A DNA stretch of 64,000 nt, taken from assembly GCA_900541645.1 (NCBI GenBank), contig UQKQ01000007.1:57473-121472 (forward strand), given 5' to 3'. A program made the translations under genes and the position numbers. The notes under the pieces were generated by a model, which did no database searches, was not told the DNA's origin, and was given only the letters and a program-made list of their open reading frames with translations. This DNA comes from an uncultured Collinsella sp. Its GTDB lineage: Bacteria; Actinomycetota; Coriobacteriia; Coriobacteriales; Coriobacteriaceae. Positions 53,391 to 62,584 of the stretch are shown one piece after another. Within the stretch, counting starts at the first letter, position 1, and each line of letters starts with the position of its first letter.

Positions 53391-54839
53391 ATGGCAGAAT
53401 CTCGTGCGGAGCGTAGGGCTCGTCGTGCTTTGGTGGAAGCGGCTGAGGGGTCAAAGGAGGAGAAATCTTCTACGAAATCCAAGTCTTCTAAAGCTGCAAA
53501 AAGCAAATCGACCAAGAACAGGGCTAAAGCCAAGCGTTCTGGCTCTCGCCGGGACGAGAATAAGGCACCTCAGGCTCGCTCTAAGCGCCCGCATAAAGAT
53601 CGGGTTTCGTCTGCGCGTAAGGCTGTGGACCCCAAGTCTCCCTGTTCGATCATGAAAGCTTGCGGTGGGTGCACGGCGCTCAATCGTCCTTATAAGAAGC
53701 AGCTCGCCGCCAAGCAGGCTGCCATGGAGGAGCTTTTTGCTTCGCTTTGTGAGCGTGAGGGCATTGCTGTAGATCCTATTCGTGGCATGGGTGTCACCCT
53801 GGGCGACCCGGGTAAATATCCTGCGCCGCGTGGCTTTCGTCATAAGGCTGCCACTCCCTTTGCTCCCGGTAAGGAGGGCACCATCCGTTGCGGTTTCTTT
53901 GAGCGCGGCACGCACAAGATCGTTGCCGTACCCGAATGCCCCGTCGAGGCACCGGGCGCCCGTCAGATTCTCAACGGCATCGCGCGTGAAGCTGAGCGCC
54001 TGCACATTCCCGCCTTTAACGAGGACAAGCATCTGGGCTTGCTCCGCTATGCCGTCGTCCGCTGCGGTTGGCGTACCGACCAGGTCATGGTCACGCTCGT
54101 AACCGCTCAGCGCGACTTGCCGCATGCGCAGGAGTTCTTTGAGGCTGTCGCCGCACTCAATCCGCACATCGTCACCGTCGCCCAAAACATCAACGGACGC
54201 CCCGGCAACGCCATCCTCGGCGAGGAAACTCGCATCGTGTATGGCGCCGAATGCATGCGCGACCAGCTGCTCGGCTGCGAGTTCGATATCTCCCCCACCG
54301 CGTTTTATCAGACCAACCCGCAACAGACCGAGCTGCTCTATCAGCTCGCTATCGACGGCATGGATTTGCACCAGGGCGATGTGCTCATGGATGCCTACTG
54401 TGGCAGCGGTACCATCGGTCTTTGCGCCGCGAAGGATGCCCAGAACAAGGGTATCGGCATTATGCTGCTCGGCGTGGAGCGCAACCCGGCGGGCATTGCC
54501 GACGCACGTCGCAATGCCGAGCTCAACGGCCTCACCCGCAGCACTTGGTTTATGGCCGACGACGCCACCGACTACATCCTAGATGCCGCCGACAACAACG
54601 AGCGGATCGATGTCCTTTCCATCGACCCGCCGCGCGCCGGCTCCACCCCCGAGTTCCTCGAAGCCGCCTGCGCACTCAAGCCGCGCCGCATCACCTATAT
54701 CAGCTGCAACCCCGTGACCCAAGAGCGCGACCTGCACCAGCTCCTCGACGGAGGCTATCGCCTGCTCAAGATCACGCCCGTCGACATGTTCCCCCATACC
54801 GACCACACCGAAACCGTAGCGGTCCTCGAGCGCCGCTAA
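53391..54839 (+). CDS. rlmD: 23S rRNA uracil-C5 methyltransferase (RlmD/RumA type)
   Basis: 482 residues. The N-terminal 82 residues are a Lys/Ser/Arg-rich basic extension. A 4Fe-4S site follows (Cys85-x5-Cys91-x2-Cys94 and the Cys of VPECPVE). The TRAM domain of classical RumA seems absent or replaced by the basic stretch. SAM-binding and catalytic motifs: DISPTAFYQTNPQQTELLY, MDAYCGSGTIGL, VLSIDPPRAG, and SCNPVTQERDL with the nucleophilic Cys. The C-terminus ends in the family pattern PHTDHTETVAVLERR with the catalytic Glu. Methylates one or more 23S uridines (U1939-like; the exact site is not decidable). Codon use in the first 250 nt looks less GC-biased than the rest. Confidence 0.92.
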   Translation: MAESRAERRARRALVEAAEGSKEEKSSTKSKSSKAAKSKSTKNRAKAKRSGSRRDENKAPQARSKRPHKDRVSSARKAVDPKSPCSIMKACGGCTALNRPYKKQLAAKQAAMEELFASLCEREGIAVDPIRGMGVTLGDPGKYPAPRGFRHKAATPFAPGKEGTIRCGFFERGTHKIVAVPECPVEAPGARQILNGIAREAERLHIPAFNEDKHLGLLRYAVVRCGWRTDQVMVTLVTAQRDLPHAQEFFEAVAALNPHIVTVAQNINGRPGNAILGEETRIVYGAECMRDQLLGCEFDISPTAFYQTNPQQTELLYQLAIDGMDLHQGDVLMDAYCGSGTIGLCAAKDAQNKGIGIMLLGVERNPAGIADARRNAELNGLTRSTWFMADDATDYILDAADNNERIDVLSIDPPRAGSTPEFLEAACALKPRRITYISCNPVTQERDLHQLLDGGYRLLKITPVDMFPHTDHTETVAVLERR

Positions 54840-54867
54840 TCCACCCCGGTAGATTTTCGGGACAAGA

Positions 54868-54897
54868 AAGGGGGCGGCCCGTCTGGACCGCCCCCTT
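54868..54897. terminator. Terminator between rlmD and the PHP gene
   Basis: AAGGGGGCGG pairs with CCGCCCCCTT across a 10-nt loop between convergent genes. Confidence 0.82.
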
Positions 54898-54917
54898 CGC
54901 TTGGTTTATGAACTCCG

Positions 54918-55739
54918 CTACATCCCCTTGCGCAGGTCACACACGCCGGCTGCCGCCATCTCGCGCAGCAGCGTCTCGCGGTCGCGCGTCACGATCAAAT
55001 CCAGCGGGAAGTGAATCTCGTCGAGCATCTTGCGCGCCTGGTCGAGCTTGCCAATGGCCATGCCAATGTGTGCGTCGGTCGAGACACCGATCCCCACGCC
55101 CAGCTCGGCGCAGCGCTCGGCAATCTTGCGACACACGTTCCAATGCTCGGCATCCGTGCCGTGCTCAAGACTATGGTTGTTGATCTCGATGATCTTGTGC
55201 TTGGCCTTGGCCGCCAACAGCACCTCATCGATATCGAACGGCACGCCCGTACGACCCGTATGCCCAAGCATGAACACCTTGGGGTGCTCCAGGGCATTGA
55301 TGTACATCTCGGTCGTCTGGGCGAGCGTCGCGCCTTCGGCAATCTGCGGATTATGCACGCTTGCCACCAAATAATCCAAATTGCGCGCCACCAAATCGAA
55401 CAGCGAATGCTCACGACTATACGAATCGCCGGCGATATCGAGCGTGACAGGAGTATCCTCGCCAAACAGGCTTCCGTCCAGCGAAACGATATCAGCCTCG
55501 GCACCACGCAGCACCAGCACGCCGCTCCAAATGCGCGGCCAGATATCCTGGTTGATAAAGAACTGGTAACTGCGCAGGTCATTGGGGCAGGCTGTAACCA
55601 TAGAGCTCAGATGGTCGGCAGATCCGAGCACCTGCAGACCACGCTCTGCCGCCCAATAGATGTTCTCCTCGATGGTTGAGTACGCATGCGCAGAGAACAT
55701 CGTATGAGTATGAATATCACAAGAAAGAAGGTAGGGCAT
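54918..55739 (-). CDS. PHP-domain phosphatase (YcdX type)
   Basis: 273 residues from the ATG with AAGGAG 7 nt upstream. Metal-binding motifs of the polymerase-and-histidinol-phosphatase fold: CDIHTHTMFSAHAYST, LGSADHLSS, LRGAEADIVS, VASVHNP, MLGHTGR and STDAHIG. YcdX-like members hold three zinc or manganese ions and hydrolyse phosphate monoesters; the substrate is unknown. The upstream open frame to 55883 adds 48 unlikely residues. Transcribed alone. Confidence 0.9.
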   Translation of the reverse strand: MPYLLSCDIHTHTMFSAHAYSTIEENIYWAAERGLQVLGSADHLSSMVTACPNDLRSYQFFINQDIWPRIWSGVLVLRGAEADIVSLDGSLFGEDTPVTLDIAGDSYSREHSLFDLVARNLDYLVASVHNPQIAEGATLAQTTEMYINALEHPKVFMLGHTGRTGVPFDIDEVLLAAKAKHKIIEINNHSLEHGTDAEHWNVCRKIAERCAELGVGIGVSTDAHIGMAIGKLDQARKMLDEIHFPLDLIVTRDRETLLREMAAAGVCDLRKGM

Positions 55740-55839
55740 CGGGTCTCCTTGTCCAGCATGGCCGTCGCGTATATTCATTGTACGCATAGCTTTCGGCAGT
55801 CGTAAAACTGCTTCATCCCAATCACACAACGGCATAGAC

Positions 55840-55870
55840 AACGGGGTCTGGCTTAGCACCAAACCCCGTT
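55840..55870. terminator. Hairpin after the aminotransferase gene
   Basis: AACGGGGT pairs with ACCCCGTT across a 15-nt loop, without a clear T-tract. Confidence 0.5.
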
Positions 55871-55898
55871 TCACGTAAAACATTGTAAGCAGAGCGCT

Positions 55899-57089
55899 TT
55901 ACTTTCGACGATATTCGTCGGCCAGTTGCTTCCAGGCAGGCAGAGAGTTGACGATTGTCTCATAGCTCACGCAGTAGCCCAGGCGGAACCAGCCCGGCAT
56001 GCCAAAGCTATCCGAAGGCACCGCGAGCAGCTCATACTTCTTCGCGCGCTCGCAGAAAGCGTTCGCATCGGGCTCCAGCGCCTTCACCCACAGGTAGAAT
56101 GCACCATCCGGCTCAACATAGGTGTAGCCGTACTCCGCCAGTGCATCGGTAAGCGCGATGCGGTTGCGCGCATAGGCCTCAACGTCACTCGGCTCATCGA
56201 TGCAATCAATAATCACGCGCTGGAAGAGCGCCGGAGCGCACACGAAGCCCAGCGTACGGGCGGCACCGGCAACGGCGGGCATTAGACGAGCTGCCTGAGG
56301 ATTCGTATTGGGGACCAAAATCCAGCCCACGCGCTCACCAGGCAGCGACAGCGACTTAGAATACGAGTAGCACACCACGGTGTTCTCGTAGATCGAGGGC
56401 ACCCAAGCCACCTCGGCACCGTACACGATCTCGCGGTACGGCTCATCAGAGATGAGCATAATCGGATTCTCGGGATCGCGCTGAGCGTTGGCCTCGCGCA
56501 GAACATTGGCCAGTCGCGTCAGCGTGTCGCGTGTATATACGGCACCGGTCGGATTGTTGGGTGAGTCGATAATGACGGCAGCGGTCTTGTCGGTAATCGC
56601 CTTGAGCACGTTATCCACGCTCAGCTGGAACGAATCTTCATCGGCAAGCGCCTCGACACACGTACAGCCGGCCTTCTCAATCCACACGCGATACTCCGGG
56701 AAGTACGGGGCGATAACAATGACCTCGTCACCCGGGTTCGTAACGGCATTGAGCGTGCAGGTGAGCGAAGCCGCGGCACCCACCGTCATAAAGACGTCCT
56801 TGCCCTCATAGCTCGTGCCAAAACGGCGGTTGAGTGACTCGGCCACGGCGGTACGGCACTGCGGCAGACCCGGTGCAGGCGTGTATCCATGCAGCTGGTC
56901 GCTCGGCAGCTCCAAGGCCTTCTTAATGGACTCAGCCACGGCGGCAGGTGCCGGAACGCTCGGGTTACCCAGCGAAAAATCGAATACGTTCTCCGCACCG
57001 ATCTGCGCCTTGCGCTCAAGGCCATAGCTAAAGATCTCACGGATGATGGAGCTTTCCGCACCGCGAGCATACATAGTTTCGTTGATCAT
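55899..57089 (-). CDS. PLP-dependent class I aminotransferase (aspartate aminotransferase-like)
   Basis: 396 residues from the ATG with GGGGAA upstream; the longest frame starts inside a palindrome and is rejected. Fold type I signatures: FDFSLGNPSVPAPAAV, VGAAASLTCTLNAVTNPGDE, IDSPNNPTGAVYT, ISDEPYREIVYG, and the PLP lysine in CYSYSKSLSLPGERVGW. The Arg binding the substrate carboxylate is in PGWFRLGYCVS. This subgroup (pyridoxal aminotransferase of Gram-positives) uses aspartate, alanine or aromatic acids; the exact one is open. A TACAAT at 57114-57119 is a probable -10 box, just beyond the long palindrome. Confidence 0.9.
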   Translation of the reverse strand: MINETMYARGAESSIIREIFSYGLERKAQIGAENVFDFSLGNPSVPAPAAVAESIKKALELPSDQLHGYTPAPGLPQCRTAVAESLNRRFGTSYEGKDVFMTVGAAASLTCTLNAVTNPGDEVIVIAPYFPEYRVWIEKAGCTCVEALADEDSFQLSVDNVLKAITDKTAAVIIDSPNNPTGAVYTRDTLTRLANVLREANAQRDPENPIMLISDEPYREIVYGAEVAWVPSIYENTVVCYSYSKSLSLPGERVGWILVPNTNPQAARLMPAVAGAARTLGFVCAPALFQRVIIDCIDEPSDVEAYARNRIALTDALAEYGYTYVEPDGAFYLWVKALEPDANAFCERAKKYELLAVPSDSFGMPGWFRLGYCVSYETIVNSLPAWKQLADEYRRK

Positions 57090-57144
57090 CTGTTCCCCTT
57101 TCGCATAGGCGCTATTGTACGCTTTAGCTGAGCAAAGTGCCGCA

Positions 57145-57214
57145 GCAATGTTGATTGGGGACAGACTTAAATGCGTGAAAACGCTCATTTAAGTCTGTCC
57201 CCAATCAACATTGC
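57145..57214. repeat. Perfect 29-bp palindrome between ftsH and the aminotransferase gene
   Basis: Arms 57145-57173 and 57186-57214 match perfectly. The 12-nt loop itself has CGT-GAAA-ACG, a three-pair stem with a GNRA loop. The arms contain GGGGACAGACTTAAATG, REP-like in style. It could fold in the leader DNA or end transcripts from ftsH. Confidence 0.8.
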
Positions 57215-57224
57215 GCTTAAAAGA

Positions 57225-57256
57225 AAAGCCTCCACAGGTTTCCCCGCGGAGGCTTT
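57225..57256 (-). terminator. Terminator of ftsH
   Basis: AAAGCCTCC pairs with GGAGGCTTT; TTTTCTTTTAAG follows on the minus strand. Confidence 0.85.
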
Positions 57257-57267
57257 CGCTACAAGAA

Positions 57268-59406
57268 CTATTTGTCGGCGTCGGTGTTGCCGTCAGCGTT
57301 GGCGGCATTGCCATCTCCGGCATCATCGGATGCGGCTTCGGCATCCTCCTGCATGGCCGCCTGCGCAAAGGCCGCGGCATCAGCCGCCAACTCCTCCTCG
57401 CTCATGCGAGGCGAGCGCTTCTTGGTCGGCATGCCGGCCGCCTTGGCGTTGCGCTCCTCCTTGGCCGCCAGGATATCGCCCTCGCGCTCAAGGTAAGCAT
57501 CCCACTCGTTGTCGAGCAGGGCGTTCACGGCGTCGCCTTCGACGGTCTCGCGCTCAAGCAGCACCTTCGCCATCAGATCGAGCTGATCGCGACGGGCATC
57601 CAAAATCTCGACCGCACGGCGATGGGCTTCGCGCATGATGCGCTGAACCTCGATATCGATGCGGCGCGCCGTCTCCTCGGAGTAATCCTGGTGATCGGCG
57701 TAGTCGCGACCCAGGAACACCTGATGTTGCGCCTCGCCAAAGACCTGCGTGCCCAGCTCCTCGCTCATGCCCAAGCGCGTGACCATCTCGCGCGCCATCT
57801 TAGTCGCGCGCTCCAGATCGTTGCTCGCGCCCGACGTGATGTCGTCGCACATGAGCTCCTCGGCAACGCGACCGCCCAAGAACACGGCGAGCTCGTCGAG
57901 CATCTCGTTCTTGGTCTTGAGGAAGTGGTCCTCCTGCGGAAGCTGCAGTGTGTAGCCCAGGGCCTGACCGCGGCTGACGATCGAGATCTTATGAACCGGA
58001 TCGGAGTGCTCCAGGATGTGGCCCACCAAAGCGTGACCGCTCTCATGGTAGGCAATCGTGGTGCGCTCGACTTCGGTCATCACGCGACCCTTGCGTTGCG
58101 GTCCGGCAATCACGCGCTCCATCGACTCCTCGACCTCGTCCATCGAGATCACAGAACGATGACGGCGAGCGGCCAGCAGCGCAGACTCGTTGAGCAGGTT
58201 CGCCAAATCGGCACCAGTAAAGCCAACGGTCATCTGGGCGAGCTTCTCAAACTTAACGTCCTCGTCCATCGGCTTGTTCTCAGCATGCACGCGCAAGATC
58301 TGCTCGCGGCCCTTCACGTCCGGACGGTCGACCGTAACCTGACGGTCAAAACGGCCGGGGCGCAGCAATGCCGGGTCCAGAATATCGGGGCGGTTGGTCG
58401 CGGCGATCAGGATGACCGACTCGCTTTCCTCAAAACCGTCCATCTCGACCAGCAGCTGGTTGAGCGTTTGCTCGCGCTCGTCGTGACCGCCGCCCAAGCC
58501 AGCTCCGCGCTGACGTCCCACGGCATCGATCTCGTCAATAAAGATGATTGACGGAGCCTGAGACTTGGCCTCCTTAAAAAGGTCGCGCACGCGGCTGGCG
58601 CCGACACCCACGAACATCTCGACAAAGTCGGAACCCGAGATGCTAAAGAACGGCACGCCCGCCTCGCCGGCAACGGCCTTGGCCAGCAGGGTTTTACCGG
58701 TACCCGGAGGGCCAACCAGCAACACGCCGCGCGGAATCTTGGCGCCAAGCTTGCGATAGCGGTCCGGATCGCTCAAAAAGTCGCGAATCTCCTCGAGCTC
58801 CTCGACTGCCTCGTCCACACCGGCAACATCCTCAAACTTGACCTTGGGGCGCGTTGCCTCGTTGGTCTTGGCGTTGGTCTTGCCAAACTGCATGTTCCTG
58901 TTGTTGGCGCCCATCATCTGGCGCATAAAGTAGAACATGATGGCGATCAGGGCGATCGTCGGAAGTACGCTCATCGCCAAGTCGCCCCAAAAATCGGGGT
59001 CATTGGTGTTGACGATGTACTTGGTATCGGGGTGCTCCGCCATAAGCTCGGCAAGCGAATCGGAACCGACGTAGGTCGAGGAGAAGCTCTTGAGCTCGCT
59101 CGTGTCACCCTTGTCCTTTTTCGTCTTCCAGTAATGACCCGCCACGCTTCCGTCTTGAACCGTATAGGTCAAATCTTCGACGCGATCCTGCTTAATGGCG
59201 TTGACCATCTCGCTCGTCGCGAGCTTTACGGTATTGCTGGAATTGGCAAAGCCGGAGCCCATGTTAAAGAAGGCGTAGCCCAGAAGCGCGCAAGCCAAAA
59301 TAAAATACAGCCAGCCCGTACGCGTGGGCTTCTTGCCTCCGGGCATCCCCGGGATCTTAGGCTCCCGGGGAGTCTGGGAATTGTTATCGTTACGGTCGTC
59401 GGGCAT
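57268..59406 (-). CDS. ftsH: ATP-dependent zinc metalloprotease FtsH
   Basis: 712-residue membrane protease for quality control of membrane and short-lived cytoplasmic proteins. Two membrane helices (about 32-50 and 142-162) flank a periplasmic domain. The AAA domain has Walker A GPPGTGKT (232-239), Walker B SIIFIDEIDAVG, and the second region of homology RPGRFDRQVTVDRPD. The zinc site is HESGH with a downstream Asp (MAREMVTRLGMSE region). An Ala/Asp/Asn-rich acidic tail of about 50 residues ends the protein. It begins 1 nt after hpt with GGAGG upstream, the conserved tilS-hpt-ftsH order of Gram-positives. Confidence 0.97.
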   Translation of the reverse strand: MPDDRNDNNSQTPREPKIPGMPGGKKPTRTGWLYFILACALLGYAFFNMGSGFANSSNTVKLATSEMVNAIKQDRVEDLTYTVQDGSVAGHYWKTKKDKGDTSELKSFSSTYVGSDSLAELMAEHPDTKYIVNTNDPDFWGDLAMSVLPTIALIAIMFYFMRQMMGANNRNMQFGKTNAKTNEATRPKVKFEDVAGVDEAVEELEEIRDFLSDPDRYRKLGAKIPRGVLLVGPPGTGKTLLAKAVAGEAGVPFFSISGSDFVEMFVGVGASRVRDLFKEAKSQAPSIIFIDEIDAVGRQRGAGLGGGHDEREQTLNQLLVEMDGFEESESVILIAATNRPDILDPALLRPGRFDRQVTVDRPDVKGREQILRVHAENKPMDEDVKFEKLAQMTVGFTGADLANLLNESALLAARRHRSVISMDEVEESMERVIAGPQRKGRVMTEVERTTIAYHESGHALVGHILEHSDPVHKISIVSRGQALGYTLQLPQEDHFLKTKNEMLDELAVFLGGRVAEELMCDDITSGASNDLERATKMAREMVTRLGMSEELGTQVFGEAQHQVFLGRDYADHQDYSEETARRIDIEVQRIMREAHRRAVEILDARRDQLDLMAKVLLERETVEGDAVNALLDNEWDAYLEREGDILAAKEERNAKAAGMPTKKRSPRMSEEELAADAAAFAQAAMQEDAEAASDDAGDGNAANADGNTDADK

Positions 59407-59407
59407 C

Positions 59408-59956
59408 TTACGAATAAACCTCCGGTTTCAAAATGCCCAGATACGGAAGGTTACGATAGCGCTCGGCATAGTCGAGGCCGTAGCCCACCACAAAGGCATC
59501 GGGGCAATGGGTTCCAACATACTTGGGCGTGACGGCCGAGGTACGGTCCTCAACGTCCTTCCACAGGAAGGCGGCAACCTCCAGCGAGGCGGGCTTGCGG
59601 CTCTCGAGGTTCTTCATCAGATACTTGAGCGTCAGGCCCGAGTCCAGAATGTCCTCGACGATCAGCACGTCGCGACCGCGGATGTCGATATCCAGGTCCT
59701 TAATGATACGCACGATGCCCGAGGACTTCACACCGTCGCCATAGCTCGAAACAGCCATGAAATCGATGTTGGTCGGCAGCTCGATCTTGCGCATCAGGTC
59801 GCCCATAAAGACCACGGCGCCGCGCAGGACCGCAATCAGCACCAGATCCTTACCCGCGTAGTCGCGAGTAATCTGCTCGCCTAGGCGAGAGACGATACCG
59901 TCGATATCCTCCTGCGTAAACAGAACCTTCTCGATATCCGGATGTTGAGAAGCCAT
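59408..59956 (-). CDS. hpt: Hypoxanthine phosphoribosyltransferase
   Basis: 182 residues; salvages hypoxanthine and guanine to IMP and GMP with PRPP. The PRPP motif is DVLIVEDILDSGLTLKYL, the flexible loop SSYGDGVKSSG and the PPi loop VLRGAVVFMGDL. The purine-stacking region is VGYGLDYAERYRNLPYLGIL. Located between tilS and ftsH, all on the minus strand, 147 nt from tilS and directly abutting ftsH. Confidence 0.96.
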   Translation of the reverse strand: MASQHPDIEKVLFTQEDIDGIVSRLGEQITRDYAGKDLVLIAVLRGAVVFMGDLMRKIELPTNIDFMAVSSYGDGVKSSGIVRIIKDLDIDIRGRDVLIVEDILDSGLTLKYLMKNLESRKPASLEVAAFLWKDVEDRTSAVTPKYVGTHCPDAFVVGYGLDYAERYRNLPYLGILKPEVYS

Positions 59957-60103
59957 GACAACCCTTTCTTGTGCTTATCGCCCACGCACCGCCGCATGGA
60001 CGCGAACTACACATTCTAGCAGCGCACGGGGTATATTTACCAGCACGTGCGCCATCAGCGCGGGAATACCGTCAACGTCGCACAGAATAGCTGGCGCGAA
60101 GCG

Positions 60104-61645
60104 CTATTCCGCATCGACCACACGAAGCAGATATGCCACGCGCGTTGCGGCCGTGCATTTAAAACGCTCGTCCGCGCGAACGCCCGCGACCCATACTACG
60201 GCACCTCCCGGAGCCGTTCTTACCACGGGTACGCCAGAGCGGTCTGAAACAGGAATGCGCGCCTCGTTTAACAGGTCTGACACTTTCTTGCTTCGGCCGT
60301 TCATCCCCAACGGGCACATCACGTCTCCCGGCACAGGGCTATCCACCCACAGGCGCGCCAATCGCGCCTCGGCGGGAATCTCCCCGCGCGAGCCGGCTAG
60401 CATCCGCTCGCTATCGCGGTCGGCGAACCCCAGGGCCGCCGCATCCACCAAGGCCGCAACCTCTCCGGCAGCAGCAAGCTCGCGGGCACGGTGCACGATA
60501 TCGCGCCCCGGCTCCACAGCCATCGGCTCTGCTGTCAGCATACGCCCCGCCCCCAGCGGCAGATGACCGGGAACGGAGATCCAATCGGCCACTAAGCCCT
60601 CGCGCGCCGCCGGGGCCTTGAACGCCAGCATGCCAAACTCCACACGGGCATCAATTCCCGCAGGAAGCGTTACCGAGCCCGAGCCCGCAGCGACGCAGGC
60701 GAGCACGCGCTCCACGTGCCGCATCTCCGGTCGCGCGTCGGGATCGATGCGCTTAATCGCCAACCGCACGATACGCCGTGCAATCACAACCTCAGCGGCG
60801 GCAAGACGGCGCGCATCGAGCACCAGTGCGCCCGCCGCTTCCTTGCGCAGACAGCTTCGAAACGCCTGTGCCGAAAGCTGGGAAAGAAAGGCGTCTTCGT
60901 CGCCCAGAATTTCGCAAGCGGCGCCAATCGTCTTACAGACGCTCGCGTTGCGCCGTGCCACCACCGGCATCACCCGATGGCGTACATAGTTGCGCAGGTA
61001 CGAAACGTCCTCGTTGCTTTCATCTTCCCGCCATGGCTGACCGTGCACCTGCAGATAGCTCACGAGCTCATCGTGCGTGAGGTCGAGCAAGGGGCGAACC
61101 ACAATGTTCCGACGGCGCGGAATGCTCGATAGACCCGCGGGACCCGACCCCTTAATGGCGTTCATCAAAAATGTTTCCGCGCGGTCCGACGAAGTATGCG
61201 CGGTACAGATACGAGCCGCCGTCCGCGGTGCGCCCGATTCGGCACAAAGTTCGCGAACATATCTCCGTGCCGCGGCATAGCGCACCTCGCGAGCCGCAGC
61301 CTCGATATTGCCCGATTCGTCATCAAAATAGGCATGCTCAACACACAGTGGCAAGCCGTATTGCGCGCACAGGTCACGTACAAAGGCCTCGTCGCCATCG
61401 GATGCCTCCCCGCGCAGATGATGGTTTACATGCAGCACGTGCAATCGCTCGCGCGCAATGGGAGCGACGCCGCGCCCGTCCTGGATATCCAGCTTTGATG
61501 TGCAAGCCATAAGGAGCAGCGCCGTCGAGTCCGCACCGCCTGATACCATGAGCACTACGGGGGCAGCGGCCTGCCGCGTTGCCAGGGCGCTCTTATCCGT
61601 CCTCGGCGCGGCATGATGTCCATAGTGCTGAGATACCGTTGGCAT
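60104..61645 (-). CDS. tilS: tRNA(Ile)-lysidine synthetase
   Basis: 513 residues. The PP-loop (VLMVSGGADSTALLLMA, SGGADS at 35-40) adenylates C34 of the tRNA-Ile that reads AUA, and lysine then replaces the oxygen. Other motifs: VLHVNHHLRGEASDGDEAFV, ARRYVRELC, and TAHTSSDRAETFLMNAIKGSG with RRRNIVVRPLL. A long C-terminal extension (TilS-C) ends the protein. GGAGGAAG precedes the ATG. The gene is essential in relatives. Divergent from the walJ-like gene with only 48 bp between starts. Confidence 0.95.
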   Translation of the reverse strand: MPTVSQHYGHHAAPRTDKSALATRQAAAPVVLMVSGGADSTALLLMACTSKLDIQDGRGVAPIARERLHVLHVNHHLRGEASDGDEAFVRDLCAQYGLPLCVEHAYFDDESGNIEAAAREVRYAAARRYVRELCAESGAPRTAARICTAHTSSDRAETFLMNAIKGSGPAGLSSIPRRRNIVVRPLLDLTHDELVSYLQVHGQPWREDESNEDVSYLRNYVRHRVMPVVARRNASVCKTIGAACEILGDEDAFLSQLSAQAFRSCLRKEAAGALVLDARRLAAAEVVIARRIVRLAIKRIDPDARPEMRHVERVLACVAAGSGSVTLPAGIDARVEFGMLAFKAPAAREGLVADWISVPGHLPLGAGRMLTAEPMAVEPGRDIVHRARELAAAGEVAALVDAAALGFADRDSERMLAGSRGEIPAEARLARLWVDSPVPGDVMCPLGMNGRSKKVSDLLNEARIPVSDRSGVPVVRTAPGGAVVWVAGVRADERFKCTAATRVAYLLRVVDAE

Positions 61646-61693
61646 TCGCTTCCTCCTCTATTCGTCCGCACCCATTGTATCCTTTGGAATCTT

Positions 61694-62503
61694 ATGTCTC
61701 GCCTGCACCTTCATATCCTCAGCAGCGGCTCAAAAGGCAACTGCGCACTCGTCGAGGGGCCTCAGGGGCTCATCATGATCGACAACGGCCTGTCCCGCCG
61801 CGAGACACTTAAACGCATGGCGGAGCTTGGCCTCTCGGCAGACGACGTCGCCGCTCTAGTAATCACCCATGAGCATGGTGACCATATCAAGGGGCTCGAT
61901 GTATGGTGCAAGCACTGGCATGGTCCCCTCTTTGCCAGCAGGGATACCCTTTCATGCAAAGAAAACCTCGCGCACCTGCCCGTAGAGGAATTTGACCCCG
62001 GCGACACGCTCCCCATTGCCGGCATCCACGTGCAAACCTACTCAACATCGCACGATGTCATCAATCCTGTCGGCTATCGATTTAATGCTCTCGATGATTC
62101 CATTGGGTTTGCCACCGACACCGGAGAGTTATCGAGCAAGGCCATAGGCATCCTCAAAGACTGTCGAGTTCTCGCGCTCGAAAGTAACCACGATGTAACT
62201 ATGTTGCGCGAAGGAGCGTACCCCCGCTTTCTTCAGGAGCGCATCCTGTCCACAAAGGGGCACCTCTCCAACAACCAGGCCGCCGAAGCCGCGCGCGAAC
62301 TTGTTACCGATCGCACCGAACAACTCATCGCCATGCACATCAGCCAGGACAATAATCGTCCAAGCCTTACCGTCAAAAGCTATGCCAACGCGCTTGATGC
62401 AAGTCTCGATGATGAACTCGGCAGTTCTGCCACCCGTCTTCAAGGGCCACGGAAGCTCTCGATACGCCCTGCAAGCCAGTATCAACCGACAACCATTCAA
62501 TAG
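61694..62503 (+). CDS. Metallo-beta-lactamase-fold hydrolase (WalJ/YycJ type)
   Basis: 269 residues from the ATG at 61694; a longer frame starts within the tilS leader. Motifs: HILSSGSKGNCALVEGPQG, the metal box THEHGDHIKGLDVW, TSHDVINPVGYRF, FATDTGELS and LALESNHDVTML. YycJ relatives are linked to cell-wall control and to 5' exonuclease or DNA repair activity. Only a weak ribosome binding site (TTTGGA) is seen, suggesting low expression. Confidence 0.9.
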   Translation: MSRLHLHILSSGSKGNCALVEGPQGLIMIDNGLSRRETLKRMAELGLSADDVAALVITHEHGDHIKGLDVWCKHWHGPLFASRDTLSCKENLAHLPVEEFDPGDTLPIAGIHVQTYSTSHDVINPVGYRFNALDDSIGFATDTGELSSKAIGILKDCRVLALESNHDVTMLREGAYPRFLQERILSTKGHLSNNQAAEAARELVTDRTEQLIAMHISQDNNRPSLTVKSYANALDASLDDELGSSATRLQGPRKLSIRPASQYQPTTIQ

Positions 62504-62518
62504 CCCCTCAAGACAACA

Positions 62519-62552
62519 AAGGGGGGCTGGGAATCACTTCCCAGCCCCCCTT
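62519..62552. terminator. Terminator between the walJ-like gene and hsp20
   Basis: A perfect 15-bp stem (AAGGGGGGCTGGGAA and complement) with loop TCAC between convergent genes. Confidence 0.9.
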
Positions 62553-62584
62553 AACTCATACTCTCGATTGAAGCAGAGCCATCG

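Noticed and set aside
57090..57188. Extended N-terminus of the aminotransferase reading through the palindrome
   Set aside because: The ATG at 57089 has a good ribosome binding site and aligns with the family start; the palindrome is non-coding.
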